This document shows positions 1 through 10,640 of a DNA stretch of 64,000 bases, piece by piece. A program made the position numbers and the translations under genes. The first letter of the stretch is position 1. Each line of letters starts with the position of its first letter. The DNA comes from Diabrotica undecimpunctata (lineage: Eukaryota > Arthropoda > Insecta > Coleoptera > Chrysomelidae). The stretch is taken from positions 992,001-1,056,000 of the forward strand of contig NC_092812.1 of NCBI RefSeq assembly GCF_040954645.1. The letters run 5' to 3'. Below the pieces are notes generated by a model. The model was given only the letters and a program-made list of their open reading frames with translations, was not told where the DNA came from and made no database searches.

Positions 1-53
1 ATGTGGAATTCCAAGATTTAGAGTAGGTGAAATTTTGTAAAGACATCGATACT

Positions 54-545
54 GTCCCTATAAACTTCATAAATCCAACGAACAATTCCCTGGGGATCAA
101 TATAGACGTTTAGAATTTTGTCAAACTGAAATGGAAATGTCACATCAAGATGAACATTTTTTTGAGAACGTTTTGTTCACCGATGAATGTACGTTTTCAT
201 TGCATGGCCGTCACAATTCAATCAATGCTAGGTATTGATCTCGATGAAATCCTCGTCAGATTTATGTCGCTCGTACCCAGCGTCTTCGAAAAGTAAATGT
301 TTGGGGAGACATAATAGGGAATCATGTCATTGGTCCATTTTTTATAGACGGTATGTTGACTGGGCGGAAATACTTGGAACTTCTGCAAAATCAAATTGTC
401 CTAGCGCTTCGTAATTTACCAATACCTTTCGATTAAATATAGTTTCAACACGATGGTTGTCCCGCACATAATTCTCGCATCGTCAGTGAATATCTCAGTG
501 CGACTTTTCCTAATCGATTGATTAGTGGCCACGGATATTTTTTTA
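54..545 (+). pseudogene. Tc1/mariner-superfamily (Tc3-like) transposase remnant
   Basis: Reading mainly one frame gives a recognisable Tc3-like DDE transposase core: LHKSNEQFPGDQYRRLEFC, then FTDECTFSLHGRHN around the first catalytic Asp, then VNVWGDIIGNHVIGPFFIDG, then FQHDGCPAHN around the second catalytic Asp, ending near ATFPNRLISGHGY. These blocks and their order are characteristic of cut-and-paste transposases common in insects. In-frame stops (near 236, 245 and 437) break the frame, and both the N-terminal DNA-binding domain and the C-terminal third with the last acidic residue are missing. No terminal inverted repeat is visible. It is a dead internal fragment, possibly continuing left of the window. 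Confidence 0.75.
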
Positions 546-1021
546 TTTTTGTAGAATTTTTACTTATTTAAACATTCTTTAAAAGTTTTGATTCAAAGCA
601 AAACGATCTTTGCATAATTTCAAATTATTAAAAAAAAAAAGAAAACCACATGTGGGTTTTGAACTCTAATCGTCTGCGATGTCTGTATCGCAATGTCGAA
701 TTATTACCACTAATCCACGAAGGATTAATAATTATTCCGTGACAAGAGTGTATGAAACTCCTCAAATCATAGTAGAAATTATTCTTGGTTAATAATTTAA
801 AATTTTAGATTAAATAATCACTATTAATTAAATTATTTTATTCACATTTTTGCTTTATTGTGGTCAATCCGTTTTTACTTTATGCGAAATTAAAAAATGG
901 AAATACGTCACACATTCGACGTTACTCATAATAATTATGACCGAGGTGATTTAGCTCGAATCTAACGTCTAAGGTGTGAGACTATCGATAGTGGTAATGT
1001 AATGTAATATAAATTATAGGT
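546..1021. other. AT-rich spacer, no gene seen
   Basis: Between the Tc3-like fragment and the remains of the I-clade retrotransposon I see no coding potential. It holds a short tRNA-like segment (listed separately) and a small TAATG-type repeat near 995-1010 that could be the 3' tail of the minus-strand non-LTR element. Confidence 0.4.
645..724 (-). other. tRNA-like segment, possible SINE head or tRNA pseudogene
   Basis: On the minus strand a stretch resembling an A box (TGGATTAGTGGTAA) is followed by a 6-bp stem with a short loop (TGCGAT/ATCGCA, like an anticodon arm), a B-box-like GAGTTCAAAACCC, and then a T-rich run that would end Pol III transcription. The T-arm does not pair well and no clean acceptor stem is seen, so this is not a functional tRNA. 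A tRNA-derived SINE head is possible. Confidence 0.25.
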
Positions 1022-1121
1022 GTTTCCGATTATTTCTCACCTCTACGAGTTTCATCTCTTTTTATTTCACAAGGTAACTGTGTTTTCTATCTCTTACGTT
1101 AAAAATCCGGGTGGTAAGACA

Positions 1122-1129
1122 CTCATCAC
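1122..1129. repeat. Left 8-bp target site duplication of the hAT element
   Basis: CTCATCAC immediately outside the left TIR, identical to the right copy at 4022-4029. Confidence 0.9.
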
Positions 1130-1148
1130 TAGACTTCGGCAAATATGC
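1130..1148 (+). repeat. hAT left terminal inverted repeat
   Basis: TAGACTTCGGCAAATATGC, an exact inverted match of 4003-4021. Confidence 0.9.
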
Positions 1149-1240
1149 AAATAAAAATGTAGAAAATATGCGCATAAATATGCACGTGTTTACCCGAAAA
1201 TATGCAAATATTTTACAAAATATGCATACAAATAAATAAA
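1141..1240. promoter_or_regulatory. Left subterminal AATATGCA cluster of the hAT element
   Basis: About five to six copies of the core A(A/T)ATATGCA occur here, in both orientations. hAT transposases are known to bind short subterminal repeats, so these are candidate transposase-binding sites. The function is inferred from position and repetition. Confidence 0.6.
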
Positions 1241-1360
1241 AAAATCGTAAAATAGTAACAATTTTATTTAAAAAAAAAGTGTACATAACTAAATATTTCC
1301 TACTATTCATTAAGATTTACATTTATTTTAAGTAAACATCATTTTTAAGTATGAATAAAC

Positions 1361-3447
1361 TTATTTAGAATTATGGTAACAATAAATGACCAAGTGGTGT
1401 TCAAAATTTTCTAACAAAAACTTGTGGCTTCTGTCTGAGTACATATATTTATATATGGAAAAACTTCGTTCAACATCAACTGATGTAACGGGAGCATTTT
1501 TCAAACTAACCAAAACATTTGGTTCTAAATTAATTGTTTCCGAAATATTTCCAGCTAGAACACTGACTACTTCAGAAAGAATATGGTAACCTTTATTTTT
1601 TTCCATAGTAGCTTCAAATTTTTTTAAAATATCTTTTCCAATATTACCTCTAACGTTCCGACAACATGACGCAAATTCTTTTATTAATGCTGTACTTTCG
1701 AACAATGACAGTTTTGGTGATTCTAACTGAGTAATTGTTTTTTGAACAAAACTAAAATTTGATTTTATAAATGAAAGTTCTTGTTGAAGCAAGTTACTCT
1801 GAAAAGTTTGTTTAGAATCCAAAAGAGATTGGGAACTTTCATCTGTTAACGTATCAATTATGTTCTTTATTTTAACAAAATGATCTGCATAAAAATTAGC
1901 TGCTTTTAACCATGTTCCCCATCGCGTTAAAATAGGTTGTGGTGGAAGAGGAATGTTAGGTAGCATTTCTTTATAAAGTTGAATTCTTATAGGAGATTTA
2001 AGAAATACTTTTTTGACACTGGATATCATGGTATTTACAAGAGGAAACTTTTTTCGTATTTCCTCTGCAACTCTGTTTAATCCATGCGCTACACAAGTAA
2101 CATGTATTAAATCTGGGAAAAATATTTTTAAATTTTGTCCTGCTTTCACCATATAAGGAGCAGCATCCGATAAAATAAGCAGTAATTTATTAGAAGGAAT
2201 AGTTGTCGGAAGAAAAAAAGTTGCTAATGTTTCTTGTATAAAACGCGAAATTGTTAAAGCATTTGTTTTCTCAAGTTGCTGGCATGAAATAAGATGAGAT
2301 TTTGGTAAGGTATCTTCTTTAAGAACACCAATCAATAAATGAGCAATATACTTTCCTGAGGAATCAGTGGTTTCGTCTACAGATATGTAAAAATAATTAT
2401 CTGCAATTTCTTCCTTAATATTAATTAACACCGACGAGTATAGCCCGTTCACATTATTTCTTCTTAGAGACCGATCACTTGGAACATTAAGTTTGCAATA
2501 TTTTTTTAGAAACGAACTAAAATTTACATTTGCTAATTTTGAAAGCGGTATGTTTGCAGACACTAATGCGCGACACAAGTCTTCATTAAAAGTTTCTTGC
2601 TCATCTAATTTTTTTGAAGTAGATTGGAAACATTTAGCCATTGAAGTTTGATGTTTTCCTCCTATTTTTCCTTTTTTTGCAATGTGTGAAGCAGTTCTCA
2701 CATGTTGGTCTATCTGAAATTTCTTCTCACATGCTATCTATAAATAAAAATAAAAACCTTTATTTTAACCCAACCTTTAAAATATAAAAATATACAAGGT
2801 GTTTTTGGTTAATCAAATAACTGGTTTGGAAAAAAAAACACTCGCTAAGTGTTTTAAATGCAGTATTAATCCACAAATTAGTTTTTGTTACTAACCATTA
2901 GTACATCATATAACTTATTTTAAAATTCAACAAAAGTTTTTTTTTGTTAATTCAATTACAATAAAAATAATTGTGTTTTAGAATAGCTGACTTCATAAAA
3001 AAAGTAAAGGTGAAAAATTTTTCTAAATACACACCATTGTATTGTACCATGGACAATTTTTTCTCACTAAAGGAAGCTATTTTTCATTTAAAAACAACCT
3101 ACGAGTACTAAATTTCAAGTAAATACGTTTATTGGTTTTAAAGTTATTGTTGTTATTAACTAAAAGAATTTAATTTTTTTTAATTTTAACACCCTGTATC
3201 TCGAAAAGTAAATAAGTTTGACCCCTCATTAACTATATCGTTTTGTTCAATTTTTCGAGAAGTATCTACAGTCAAACGTTGTAAGTGTCATTTGGAAACA
3301 CCCTGTATGTATGAAATATTAGATATTTAATAGAAAATATTAGATACTTACAATTTTGCCACAGACTGAACAGTAGATTTTTCCCATATCCATAGACAGC
3401 TCTTTATAAGGTTTAATCCAAGTTGAAGCACTGGTTGTTTTAGGCAT
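1361..3447 (-). CDS. hAT transposase with BED-like zinc finger, two exons
   Basis: Exon 1 is 3447-3352 (start MPKTTSASTW, 32 codons) and exon 2 is 2737-1361. The ~614-bp intron has a donor reading GTAAGTATC and an acceptor reading TTTATTTATAG. The splice completes a zinc finger with the Cys pair CSVC in exon 1 and the His pair in QHVRTASH in exon 2, as in BED/CGGBP1-type fingers; this joint supports the intron. The product of about 490 residues should cut and paste the element. The catalytic core includes ISVDETTDSSGKYIAH (first Asp) and LLILSDAAPYM (second Asp), then CVAHGLNRVAEEI. The C-terminal hAT dimerisation motif is NAPVTSVDVERSFSIYK. No stop is seen in either exon. GTG at 2701 begins the longest unspliced frame but is not the real start. 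Confidence 0.85.
2738..3351 (-). other. Intron of the hAT transposase gene
   Basis: AT-rich, with GT-AG borders. Splicing joins the two halves of the zinc finger in phase 0. No other coding signal is seen inside. Confidence 0.7.
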
Positions 3448-3916
3448 TATAAAATCACAATCTTCCTTTTTGTTACGCACAACGAGTGTTTACGCTTTGA
3501 ATATCAAAACAAAAATGATTTACAAATCTGAGCATCAAATTAGAAATGTTTAGGTACCTAATTCAATAAACTGGGAGATTTTGGAAAATCCCTAAATTAG
3601 GAACAAAACTATTAGCCGTTTACCTGCTGTTAAGATACAATAAATTGTAGATAGATTTGGGGATTAGATCATAAAATGCAAATGAGCGAACCCTTAGCGA
3701 TTATCCAATAACTGAATGCCTCAGTGACCGAGACTTTCTAAGAATGTTGAGGGCTACTTAAATTGATCTTCTTTGAAATTGTAAATGTTTTGTACCTGTA
3801 GAGATTACGTACTTAGATCATTTCTTGATTAAAATGACTACAAAATTTTATACAAGAATTGAAATAAATTGGTATGTTTAAAAATTTTCAAATACAGTAT
3901 AAAAATCTGAACTTTT

Positions 3917-4010
3917 ATGCACTTTATGCAAACTTTTATACAAATATGCCAAAATATGAAATATTTGCATAAAATATGCACAATATGCAAAATATGCAAT
4001 ATGCATATTT
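3917..4010. promoter_or_regulatory. Right subterminal ATATGCA cluster of the hAT element
   Basis: About eight copies of TATGCA or ATATTTGCAT-like motifs, mirroring the left end, are packed within about 95 bases of the right TIR. These are probable transposase-binding sites upstream of the transposase gene. Confidence 0.6.
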
Positions 4011-4021
4011 GCCGAAGTCTA
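4003..4021 (-). repeat. hAT right terminal inverted repeat
   Basis: Reverse complement of the left TIR over all 19 bases. Confidence 0.9.
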
Positions 4022-4029
4022 CTCATCAC
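4022..4029. repeat. Right 8-bp target site duplication of the hAT element
   Basis: CTCATCAC immediately outside the right TIR, identical to the copy at 1122-1129. Confidence 0.9.
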
Positions 4030-5517
4030 TGTATAGTTTAGGGATAGTTGTTGGCGTCTAATATATAGAGGTGGTTCTCTCGCTAAAACTTGTAAGCTAC
4101 TAATAGGACTAGTTCGTTCTGAAGGCACCCAGTGCTAATCTCAAAGCTGTAGATTATATGCTATTTAGTTTTTTTTAAAGCAGTTTTGCTTACAGCACCG
4201 TAAAATATGCAACCGTAATTTAATTTACTTCTAATAAGTGATTTGTAAAGGTTAATTAATGTTTTACAGTCGGCACCCCAAAATTTATTAGATAATATTT
4301 TAAGTATGTTTAACCGGTTTTGGCATGCTTATTCTAATTTATTAATATGCACATTCCAATTTAATTTTTTATCGAAAGTTAGGCCTAAAAAACTTACTTC
4401 TGTTGACTGTTTTATAGGTAAATCATTTAATCTTAAATTAATTGTATGGTGAGTGTTATTTTTACTAAAAATAACGTATTGAGTTTTTTCTGCAGAAAAA
4501 TTGAATCCGGTTTGTAATGCCCAATTTTGGAGTCGATTTAACATAAGTTGTAATATATTTGTTGCTGAAACTAGGTTATTAGATTTGGTGTAAATAACAA
4601 TATCATCCGCGTAAATGCTAGCTTTAATAGGAGCTCTGGTTACATTTATGATGCTATTAAAAGCCACTAAAAATAGGGTTGGACTTAAAATGGATCCTTG
4701 AGGGATTCCATTATCTAGCATTTTTGGAGAACTTATGATTCCATTTATTCTAACTTGTATAGAACGATTAGAAAGAATATTGCAATCAACTTCTGATTGA
4801 TTGCAAAGGCTTTATTAATTGAGGTTTGCAGTGAAATATGATTATCTAATGTAGAATGTCCCTTGCGAAAACCACTCTGAAATGGGGTAAGGAGATCTTT
4901 TGTTTCTAAATACCATGTTAGACGGAGATTTAGAATTTTTTCCAGTATTTTGCACATGCTGCATGTGAGAGAAATAGGACGGTACGATGAGGGTATATCT
5001 TTGGGCTTATTGGGTTTAATAATGGGAATAGTTATTGACTGAGACCAGAGTTTTGGAAATTTATGATTTAAAAAACAGGTATTGAATAAATCTAACAATA
5101 TTATTTTTGCTCTGAAAGGTAGGTGTTTTATGAATATTGGTGGAATATCATCATGTCCTAGGGATGTATTTTTGGAGTTTACAATAGAGTATTCTAGTTC
5201 TTGAAGAGTTATGGTAGCATTTAATGGATCACCAGATTCCTTATCAACGATTTCGAATGATTCTATATTTTGCTTATGAAATAATAATTGCGGCGTTATA
5301 TTTTGGTCGCTAGAATTTTCTTGGTAAACTTCGGCTAAGTTTCACCAATAGCTTTTTTATAGGTGATGATCTCATTATTATATGTTAGTGCATTGATATG
5401 CCTAAAGGAGTTGGTACCTTTAAGTTTCCGAATTTTAGACCAAATAACCTGTGAAGGTGTTGATGAATTTATGGACGATACGTAGTCTTTCCAAGTATCT
5501 TTTTTGCTTTTTTTCAT
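4030..5517 (-). pseudogene. Reverse transcriptase of I-clade ORF2, broken
   Basis: From high to low coordinates there is a pre-RT linker (TPSQVIWSKIRKLKG), then RT block SQSITIPIIKPNKP with SSYRPISLTCSMCKILEKIL and FQSGFRKGHSTLDN. Next come NGIPQGSILSPTLF, the catalytic YADDIVIY (near 4590) and the thumb region SFLGLTFDKKLNW. The reading then continues as SNKFWGADCKTLINLYKSLI and RTSPISSLQVLAREPPLYIR before the hAT insertion at 4021. Frame breaks occur near 4745, 4329 and 4130. The region 5100-5335 reads only patchily. The YADD box survives but the polypeptide does not. Confidence 0.75.
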
Positions 5518-5902
5518 AAGATATCTTGATTGGAATTTGGTTTATAAGATTATTTAATTCGTGCATATCCAGATTACTAGGGTGTGGTAAATAAATGTTA
5601 CATATGTTAATCTTTTTATGATAGGTAATAGAGACTGCTACAGCTTTAAGATTAGTACTTAGCGCGATCGGTTTAGCTTCCAAATCAGTTCTGGTGAAAA
5701 TAGCTACTCCACCACTAGCTTGTTGAGCTATTCGATTTTTTTTAAAACATTGAAAATTTTTTAAATTTATGTTATTTTGTTTAAAGTGGGTTTCTTGAAG
5801 ACAAAGAATTAAAGGGGAAAGCTCGCCGATTAGTAGTTTTAACTGTTCATAATGGGTATAAAACCCATTTATGTTCCATTGCACTATAAATGAATTAGTC
5901 AT
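5518..5902 (-). pseudogene. APE-type endonuclease domain of I-clade ORF2, truncated
   Basis: The ATG at 5902 gives MTNSFIVQWNINGFYTHYEQ, followed by LILCLQETHF (catalytic Glu) and SGGVAIFTR. This is the N-terminal half of an apurinic-type endonuclease that nicks target DNA for target-primed reverse transcription. After NICNIYLPHPSNLDMHELNN the protein jumps straight to the linker before RT (KKQKRYLERLR). The segment with the catalytic DxN and SDH motifs is therefore deleted, and the enzyme cannot be active. The downstream RT lies in a shifted frame. Confidence 0.7.
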
Positions 5903-5909
5903 CCCTTAA

Positions 5910-7239
5910 TTATCCTTCAACTAGTGACGATTCGTCAGCTAAAGGAGGGTAAGAGTTTATTTTTTTCTTTAGTCGGGTGATATTATTTCTTAACCTAGAA
6001 TTTTGGGTGTAACAATAAACAAAATTAAGGATTTGAATTAGTTCCTCTGGTTCATTGGAGTAATCTTTTGGAAGAAGTTTTGGGTTTCTTTTTTGATTTA
6101 TTTTGTTTAGGGGTATTAAAAACGGATGAGTCGGTTTTTGGGTTGTCATCGTTAATTTCAGAAGATGATATGCTATGTTTTTTTAGCTGTTTAGAATTTA
6201 CTGCATTATTTAAGGTTATTGATGTTTCTGGTGTCGTAATATTTTCAGTGTTATTTACAGCTGGTGCTGTTATTTTGGAAGAAGAAGACGACGTGTTTGG
6301 ATTATCTTTATATATGTTTTATATGATGTCGGTTTCCGTAGTATTTTCAGTGCTATTTACAGCTGGTGATGTTGTTTTGGAAGAAGAAGACGAAGTGTTT
6401 GGATTATCTTTAGATATGTTTTGGATGAGGTCGGTTTCCGTAGATTGATATATTTTATCATTAGGTTCATTAGGTTTAGATAATGACGATGTGGTTAGGG
6501 TTGAATTTGAGAGCGGAGTTTAAGGGGCATCATTAGGTTGATGATGTTTAGATAATGTTGATGTGGTTTGAGTTGAATCTAAGAGGGTAGTTGAATTAGC
6601 TTGGTTTGAAATGTTAGCTCATTCTGATTCTTGATGACCAATGGTTTTACATTTGGAGCAACTGAATCCGTCTATGAAGAGAAATACTCGGTAGGAAGTA
6701 TTATCATAAGTTATGGTAAAAGAGTCAGGAATAGACATATTTTCCAGGGGTGTAATGAATGATTGCCTTCTAAAGCTCAGAACATGACTGTACTCACTTT
6801 CAGACATACCTACTCGAAGAAAAGTCATTTTAGATACAGTGTGAATACCAAGTTTTTGTAATTCTTGTTCAATTATTTCGTTCGGGATTGTAGGACATGC
6901 ATTAGATATTAGAAGTCTCTGGGCTGGAGAAATTAATCTTCTTACTTCGACTTAACGTCCATTTATTTCGATATATTTTTAAGAATGAAGAAGAGCATCA
7001 ACAGTGTTTTCTGAAGAGAGATATATGCATATCCTATTGTTAGCAATTATGGAGGCAAAAAGTACATTAATTGGACCCACTAGTGATCCAACAGCTAAGA
7101 CGTAATCATAGATTTTTGTGCCTTCAATGCTGGAAATGACTATTGCTTGTTGTTTTGTTGGATGTTTAAAATAATTTACGACATCTGAGTAATTGCGTTT
7201 AACGGAGTTGTGTGTAGTATTATTGTTGTATGAAGTCAT
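5910..7239 (-). pseudogene. ORF1 (Gag-like) of the I-clade element
   Basis: The start is set at the ATG giving MTSYNNNTTHNSVKRNYSDVV. The product would be the nucleic-acid-binding Gag-like protein of a non-LTR retrotransposon. Visible parts are an N-terminal region with GTKIYDYVLAVGSLVGPINV, and a single CCHC-like knuckle (CSKCKTIGHQ) near 6640. Then follows a Ser/Thr/Asn-rich stretch containing a 34-residue tandem duplication (about 6240-6450, unit DNPNTSSSSSK), and a lysine-rich C-terminus ending LADESSLVEG. The frame is broken at least between 6979 and 6828 and again around 6520-6600. ORF2 begins only 8 bases downstream, as is usual for paired ORFs of these elements. Confidence 0.65.
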
Positions 7240-7330
7240 TTTATTAATTTTCTTGATCAGAAGTTGAGCCGGTCCTGTGGTTGGTCCAAAAAACTGGCCA
7301 AGACCCAACTGGAATTTTTGTTATCTCTTT

Positions 7331-7423
7331 ACGTAGGTATTATTTAAAGGTTATTTTGTTATTGTTACAAAAATAATACGAAAAGAAGTGCTACTCACTT
7401 CAGATAATATTGTCAGCACTAAC
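7331..7423. other. Probable 5' untranslated flank of the I-clade element
   Basis: Short AT-rich segment upstream of ORF1, cut by the Harbinger insertion. No gene is seen. Confidence 0.3.
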
Positions 7424-8319
7424 TAAAGGTCCGTTTGCACACTACGTCTTATTGTACGTTTTGTGGGTCATATAAAACGTACGACAAAATGTACGTTTTG
7501 TCCAGTGTATACACACTACGTTTTTCCTTCTGTTTTCTACCTCATTTCTAATTCAGAGTCTTGAGTTGTGTGAAGTTTGTTTAGTGATTTTTTTTTATTA
7601 TGAATGAAACACAGCTACTTTCTTTTATTTTTTCAACCATAACGATACTATGACTGAGGAAAAAGGGGATGAGGAGGGAAAAGACAAGATGGTCAAGAGA
7701 GTGGGCTTCTAAAAAGAAGCCAGTATTCCCACGTCTCGTTACTAAAAGAACTGAGAGGCGAACCAGATGACTGGTGCAATTATTTGCGAATGGACACCTC
7801 AGCCTATTGTCAATTGCTAGAGTTGGTAACACCATACATATTGAAATAAGACACCTCATAAGAAAAGCCATTACACCCCATGAAAGACTCACAGCAACTC
7901 TCAGATATCTTACAACAGGACGCCGCGTCAAGGACTTAGAGTTCACAACCATAATATCCAAACCAGCGTTAAGCCAAATAATTCCTGAGACCTGTAATGC
8001 AATCTACTTGGTTTTAAATCAGAACTACTTAAAAACTTTTATACAATTCAATAAATTCCCCGAGAAAATCGTGGACGCATTGCCGCAAATCTGACATTAT
8101 TAGGTTTTTTTAAGAAAAATTTAGCGAACTACAGTGGAACTAGTCGTCAAATAAGTCAAGATCGGACGACTTGTCTGAACATGTATTTTCACGTAACGTT
8201 TTATCCTATCAGTTCTGTAGTACGTACGTTTTGCTGTTTACATGCCACGTTTTATTGTATAGGATTTATCCTATCCAACAAAACGTACAATAAGACGTAG
8301 CGCGAAAACCGGCCTTTAT
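7424..8319. mobile_element. PIF/Harbinger element 1, internally deleted
   Basis: The ends are inverted repeats of about 40 bp. The left end reads AAGGTCCGTTTGCACACTAC and the right end reads inwards AAGGCCGGTTTTCGCGCTAC. Both continue with the shared stretch GTCTTATTGTACGTTTTG. Flanking trinucleotides are TAA on the left and TTA on the right, close to the TWA duplication of Harbinger but not identical. The interior holds a broken piece of a HARBI1-like transposase, so this is a non-autonomous deletion derivative. Confidence 0.75.
7640..8094 (+). pseudogene. HARBI1-like transposase N-terminal fragment
   Basis: Reading across several frames gives RWSREW, then LRMDTSAYCQLLELVTPYI, then KAITPHERLTATLRYLTTGR. 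This matches the helix-rich N-terminal region of HARBI1-type nucleases, where ERL...LRYL(A/T)TG is conserved, and continues to SQIIPETCNAIYLVL. The DDE catalytic core is absent and at least two frameshifts and one stop interrupt the frame. The 106-codon open frame at 7774-8094 covers only part of it. Confidence 0.7.
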
Positions 8320-8469
8320 GCACTTAAATTTGTCGTAGAGGTATAAAATATTAAATTATAATTTGTTTTTACCATTTAAAATGACTATATTTCGGGACAG
8401 CTGGTAACGTTGTAGATTTGATCGCTATCAGGGCCAAACTCCACAATAAATACTATACAAAAGATTAGA
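8320..8469. other. Short spacer, no gene seen
   Basis: AT-rich sequence between the Harbinger element and the first recognisable RTE coding sequence. Confidence 0.3.
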
Positions 8470-9991
8470 TAATTTTAACTTTTAACTTTAACATCTAAAC
8501 TTCAACCGAATACAATTAAATTACTAAAAGAAAGACGAAACAGAACAGATCGAACTTCGGACAGCTTCAAAAGTGTAGGTAACAAAAACGTGAAGAAAGA
8601 AATTAGGAACGATCATAGAAACTATACTAACAATCTAATAAAAAATATAATACAAGATAACTGCAATATGAAAGTACTCAAAGCAAAAAACTCAAACAGC
8701 ACAAGAAAAATCATAGAAATAAAAAATGAGAAAAACGTCACCGTCCGAGACAGAAAGGAAATAAGCGAGGCCATTGAAAAATTCTACACTAAATTATACT
8801 CAGCAAATACACAACCACAACAACGACGTACTGAACAAACAATAATTAACACCGGCTCAGAAGAAATACCGGTCATAACCGACTATGAAATAAGAACGGC
8901 CCTAAATCAACTAAAAACGAATAAATGTCCGGGAGAGGATAAAATTACAGTCGAAATGTTGAAAATCGGTGGAAGAAAAATAGAGCAGGTATTATATATT
9001 TTATTTAACAAAGTAATTGATGAAGGAAAGATTCCTCAAGAATGGTACAACCCCGAAGTCATTTTACTATTCAAGAAAGGAGACAAAGCAAACATCGAGA
9101 ATTACCGACCAATATCCTTGCTCTCACATCTGTATAAATTATTAACTAAAATCATAACCAACCGCCTAACACATAAGCTCGATTTCTATCAATCTATCGA
9201 GCAGGCTGGATTCAGAAAACATTTTAGTACCATAGACCACTTGCACACCGTAAGAACACTGATAGAAAAATGCACCGAGTATAATGTTCCAATTCATATG
9301 GCGTTCGTCGATTTCCATAAAGCATTCGATTCCATCGAATTATGGGCAGTGCTTGAATCTCTAGAAAATGCACGTATGGATTCAAGATATACTAACATAA
9401 TTAAAAACATATATGAAAATGCCACCATGCAGATAAAGCTGGACGAAAGCACAAAAACTAATCCCATAAGACTACAACGGGAAGTAAGACAAGGAGACAC
9501 CATCTATCCCAAACTATTTACCCTTGCTCTAGAAGACATTTTTAAGAAACTAGAATGGAACAATAAGTGTATCAACGTCGACGGATCATACTTAAACCAC
9601 TTGCGATTCGCAGATGACATAGTTTTAATAGCCGATAATATCCAAGAACTAAATGATATGTTTCAATAATTAAATGCAGTTTCAGGAGCGGTAGGCTTAA
9701 AAATGAACTACAGCAAAACAAAAATACTGAGCCGAGACCAGACAAATATAACAATACAAAATCATACCATAGAAAATGTTGAACATTATGTATATCTAGG
9801 TCATGTTATCAAACTAGGAAAACCAAATCAAGATGCTGAAATTAAAAGAAGAACACAACTGGCATGAGGCGCTTACGGCAAATTAGCATATATCTTGAAA
9901 AACACCTCCATTCCTGTAAACTTAAAGAGAAAAGTGTATAACACATGCATACTACCAGTTTGTACTTACGGCTTGGAGACAGTAGCCCTTA

Positions 9992-10640
9992 AGGCGCGTT
10001 TTCACGGGTCGATCTGGATTGAACGATTTAGGTCGATTATGAAATCGAAAGCAAATTGAATATGTAAACCATAAATCGAAGTAGAAAGACTGTCTACTTT
10101 TGATGGGCGATTGTCGCCGAATCGATGACGAACGACTGAAATCGAATGTGTAAACATCTCGTCGAACGAAAACACAACGTGCAGAAAGCCGAGTAGAGTA
10201 CTTCTAACGTGTATGCAGTTGTTGTTTTTAGTGCGATAACCTGTAATTTTGGGAAAAAATGAGTGAAAATGGTCAGATGCAGACATGGCAAGATTTTTGG
10301 ATGCTTAATAAAACTATGATGTATTATGGAATCCACAAACTGAGCTTTATAGCAATCTACAAGCGGGGCGAGCAGCATTGAAAGCAATTCTACAACATAT
10401 GAATAAACCGAATATGTCTGAAAATTACTTGAAAAATAAAATAAAAAATATTACAACATACAAATTGCGCAACAAATTAATTGCACACCTACAATAATAA
10501 TTTCAAGTGATGCCGTTTTATACCACAATTAATTCAACATTTGTCGCCTATCGTGTAAACCTTTTTGCTTTCCACACAGATCGAATTATGGTCGAACGAT
10601 CCAAATCGTTCAACCTAGATCGACCCGTGAAAACGCGCCT
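9992..10640. mobile_element. PIF/Harbinger element 2, internally deleted, with TTA duplication
   Basis: Left terminus AGGCGCGTTTTCACGGGTCG and right terminus its complement form imperfect inverted repeats of about 45 bp. The flanks are exact TTA duplications (9989-9991 and 10641-10643). The interior encodes a plus-strand relic of a MADF/SANT-like protein (YDVLWNPQTELYSNLQAGRA), the second protein of many animal Harbingers, but no nuclease. It is therefore a non-autonomous derivative. Confidence 0.85.
10300..10500 (+). pseudogene. MADF-like domain relic in Harbinger element 2
   Basis: After two stop codons the frame reads NYDVLWNPQTELYSNLQAGR, then AALKAILQHMN and NYLKNKIKNI. The order aromatic, LWNP, E-Y, R, A, L fits MADF/SANT-like DNA-binding domains that accompany Harbinger nucleases. 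The conserved first tryptophan region is out of frame. It is too degraded to function. Confidence 0.5.

Larger units (their letters stand above)
1130..4021 (-). mobile_element. Apparently intact autonomous hAT DNA transposon
   Basis: Both ends carry a perfect 19-bp inverted repeat, TAGACTTCGGCAAATATGC (1130-1148, and its complement at 4003-4021). It is flanked by a perfect 8-bp target duplication CTCATCAC (1122-1129 and 4022-4029), the length diagnostic of hAT elements. Inside is one two-exon transposase gene on the minus strand with no stop or frameshift visible. Clusters of the motif AATATGCA lie just inside both ends. The element sits within the RT C-terminal region of an older I-clade element. 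Perfect TIRs and TSD plus an open transposase frame imply a recent, possibly still mobile insertion. Confidence 0.9.
1022..7330 (-). mobile_element. I-clade non-LTR retrotransposon, decayed, interrupted by a hAT element
   Basis: On the minus strand the order is ORF1 (Gag-like, about 7239 to 5910), APE-type endonuclease (5902 to about 5520), then reverse transcriptase (about 5517 to 4030). The reading continues toward about 1022 on the other side of the 2.9-kb hAT insertion. The endonuclease opening (QWNINGFY, LCLQETHF) and RT blocks (YRPISL, IPQGSILSP, YADDIVIY) fit the I clade. The endonuclease lacks its C-terminal catalytic part and several frames are broken, so the copy is dead. I could not locate the 3' terminus or an RNase H domain; the part left of the hAT is only about 100 recognisable bases. 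Confidence 0.75.

Noticed and set aside
6068..6448. 126-codon plus-strand open frame
   Set aside because: It is the antisense of the serine-rich ORF1 tail of the I-clade element.
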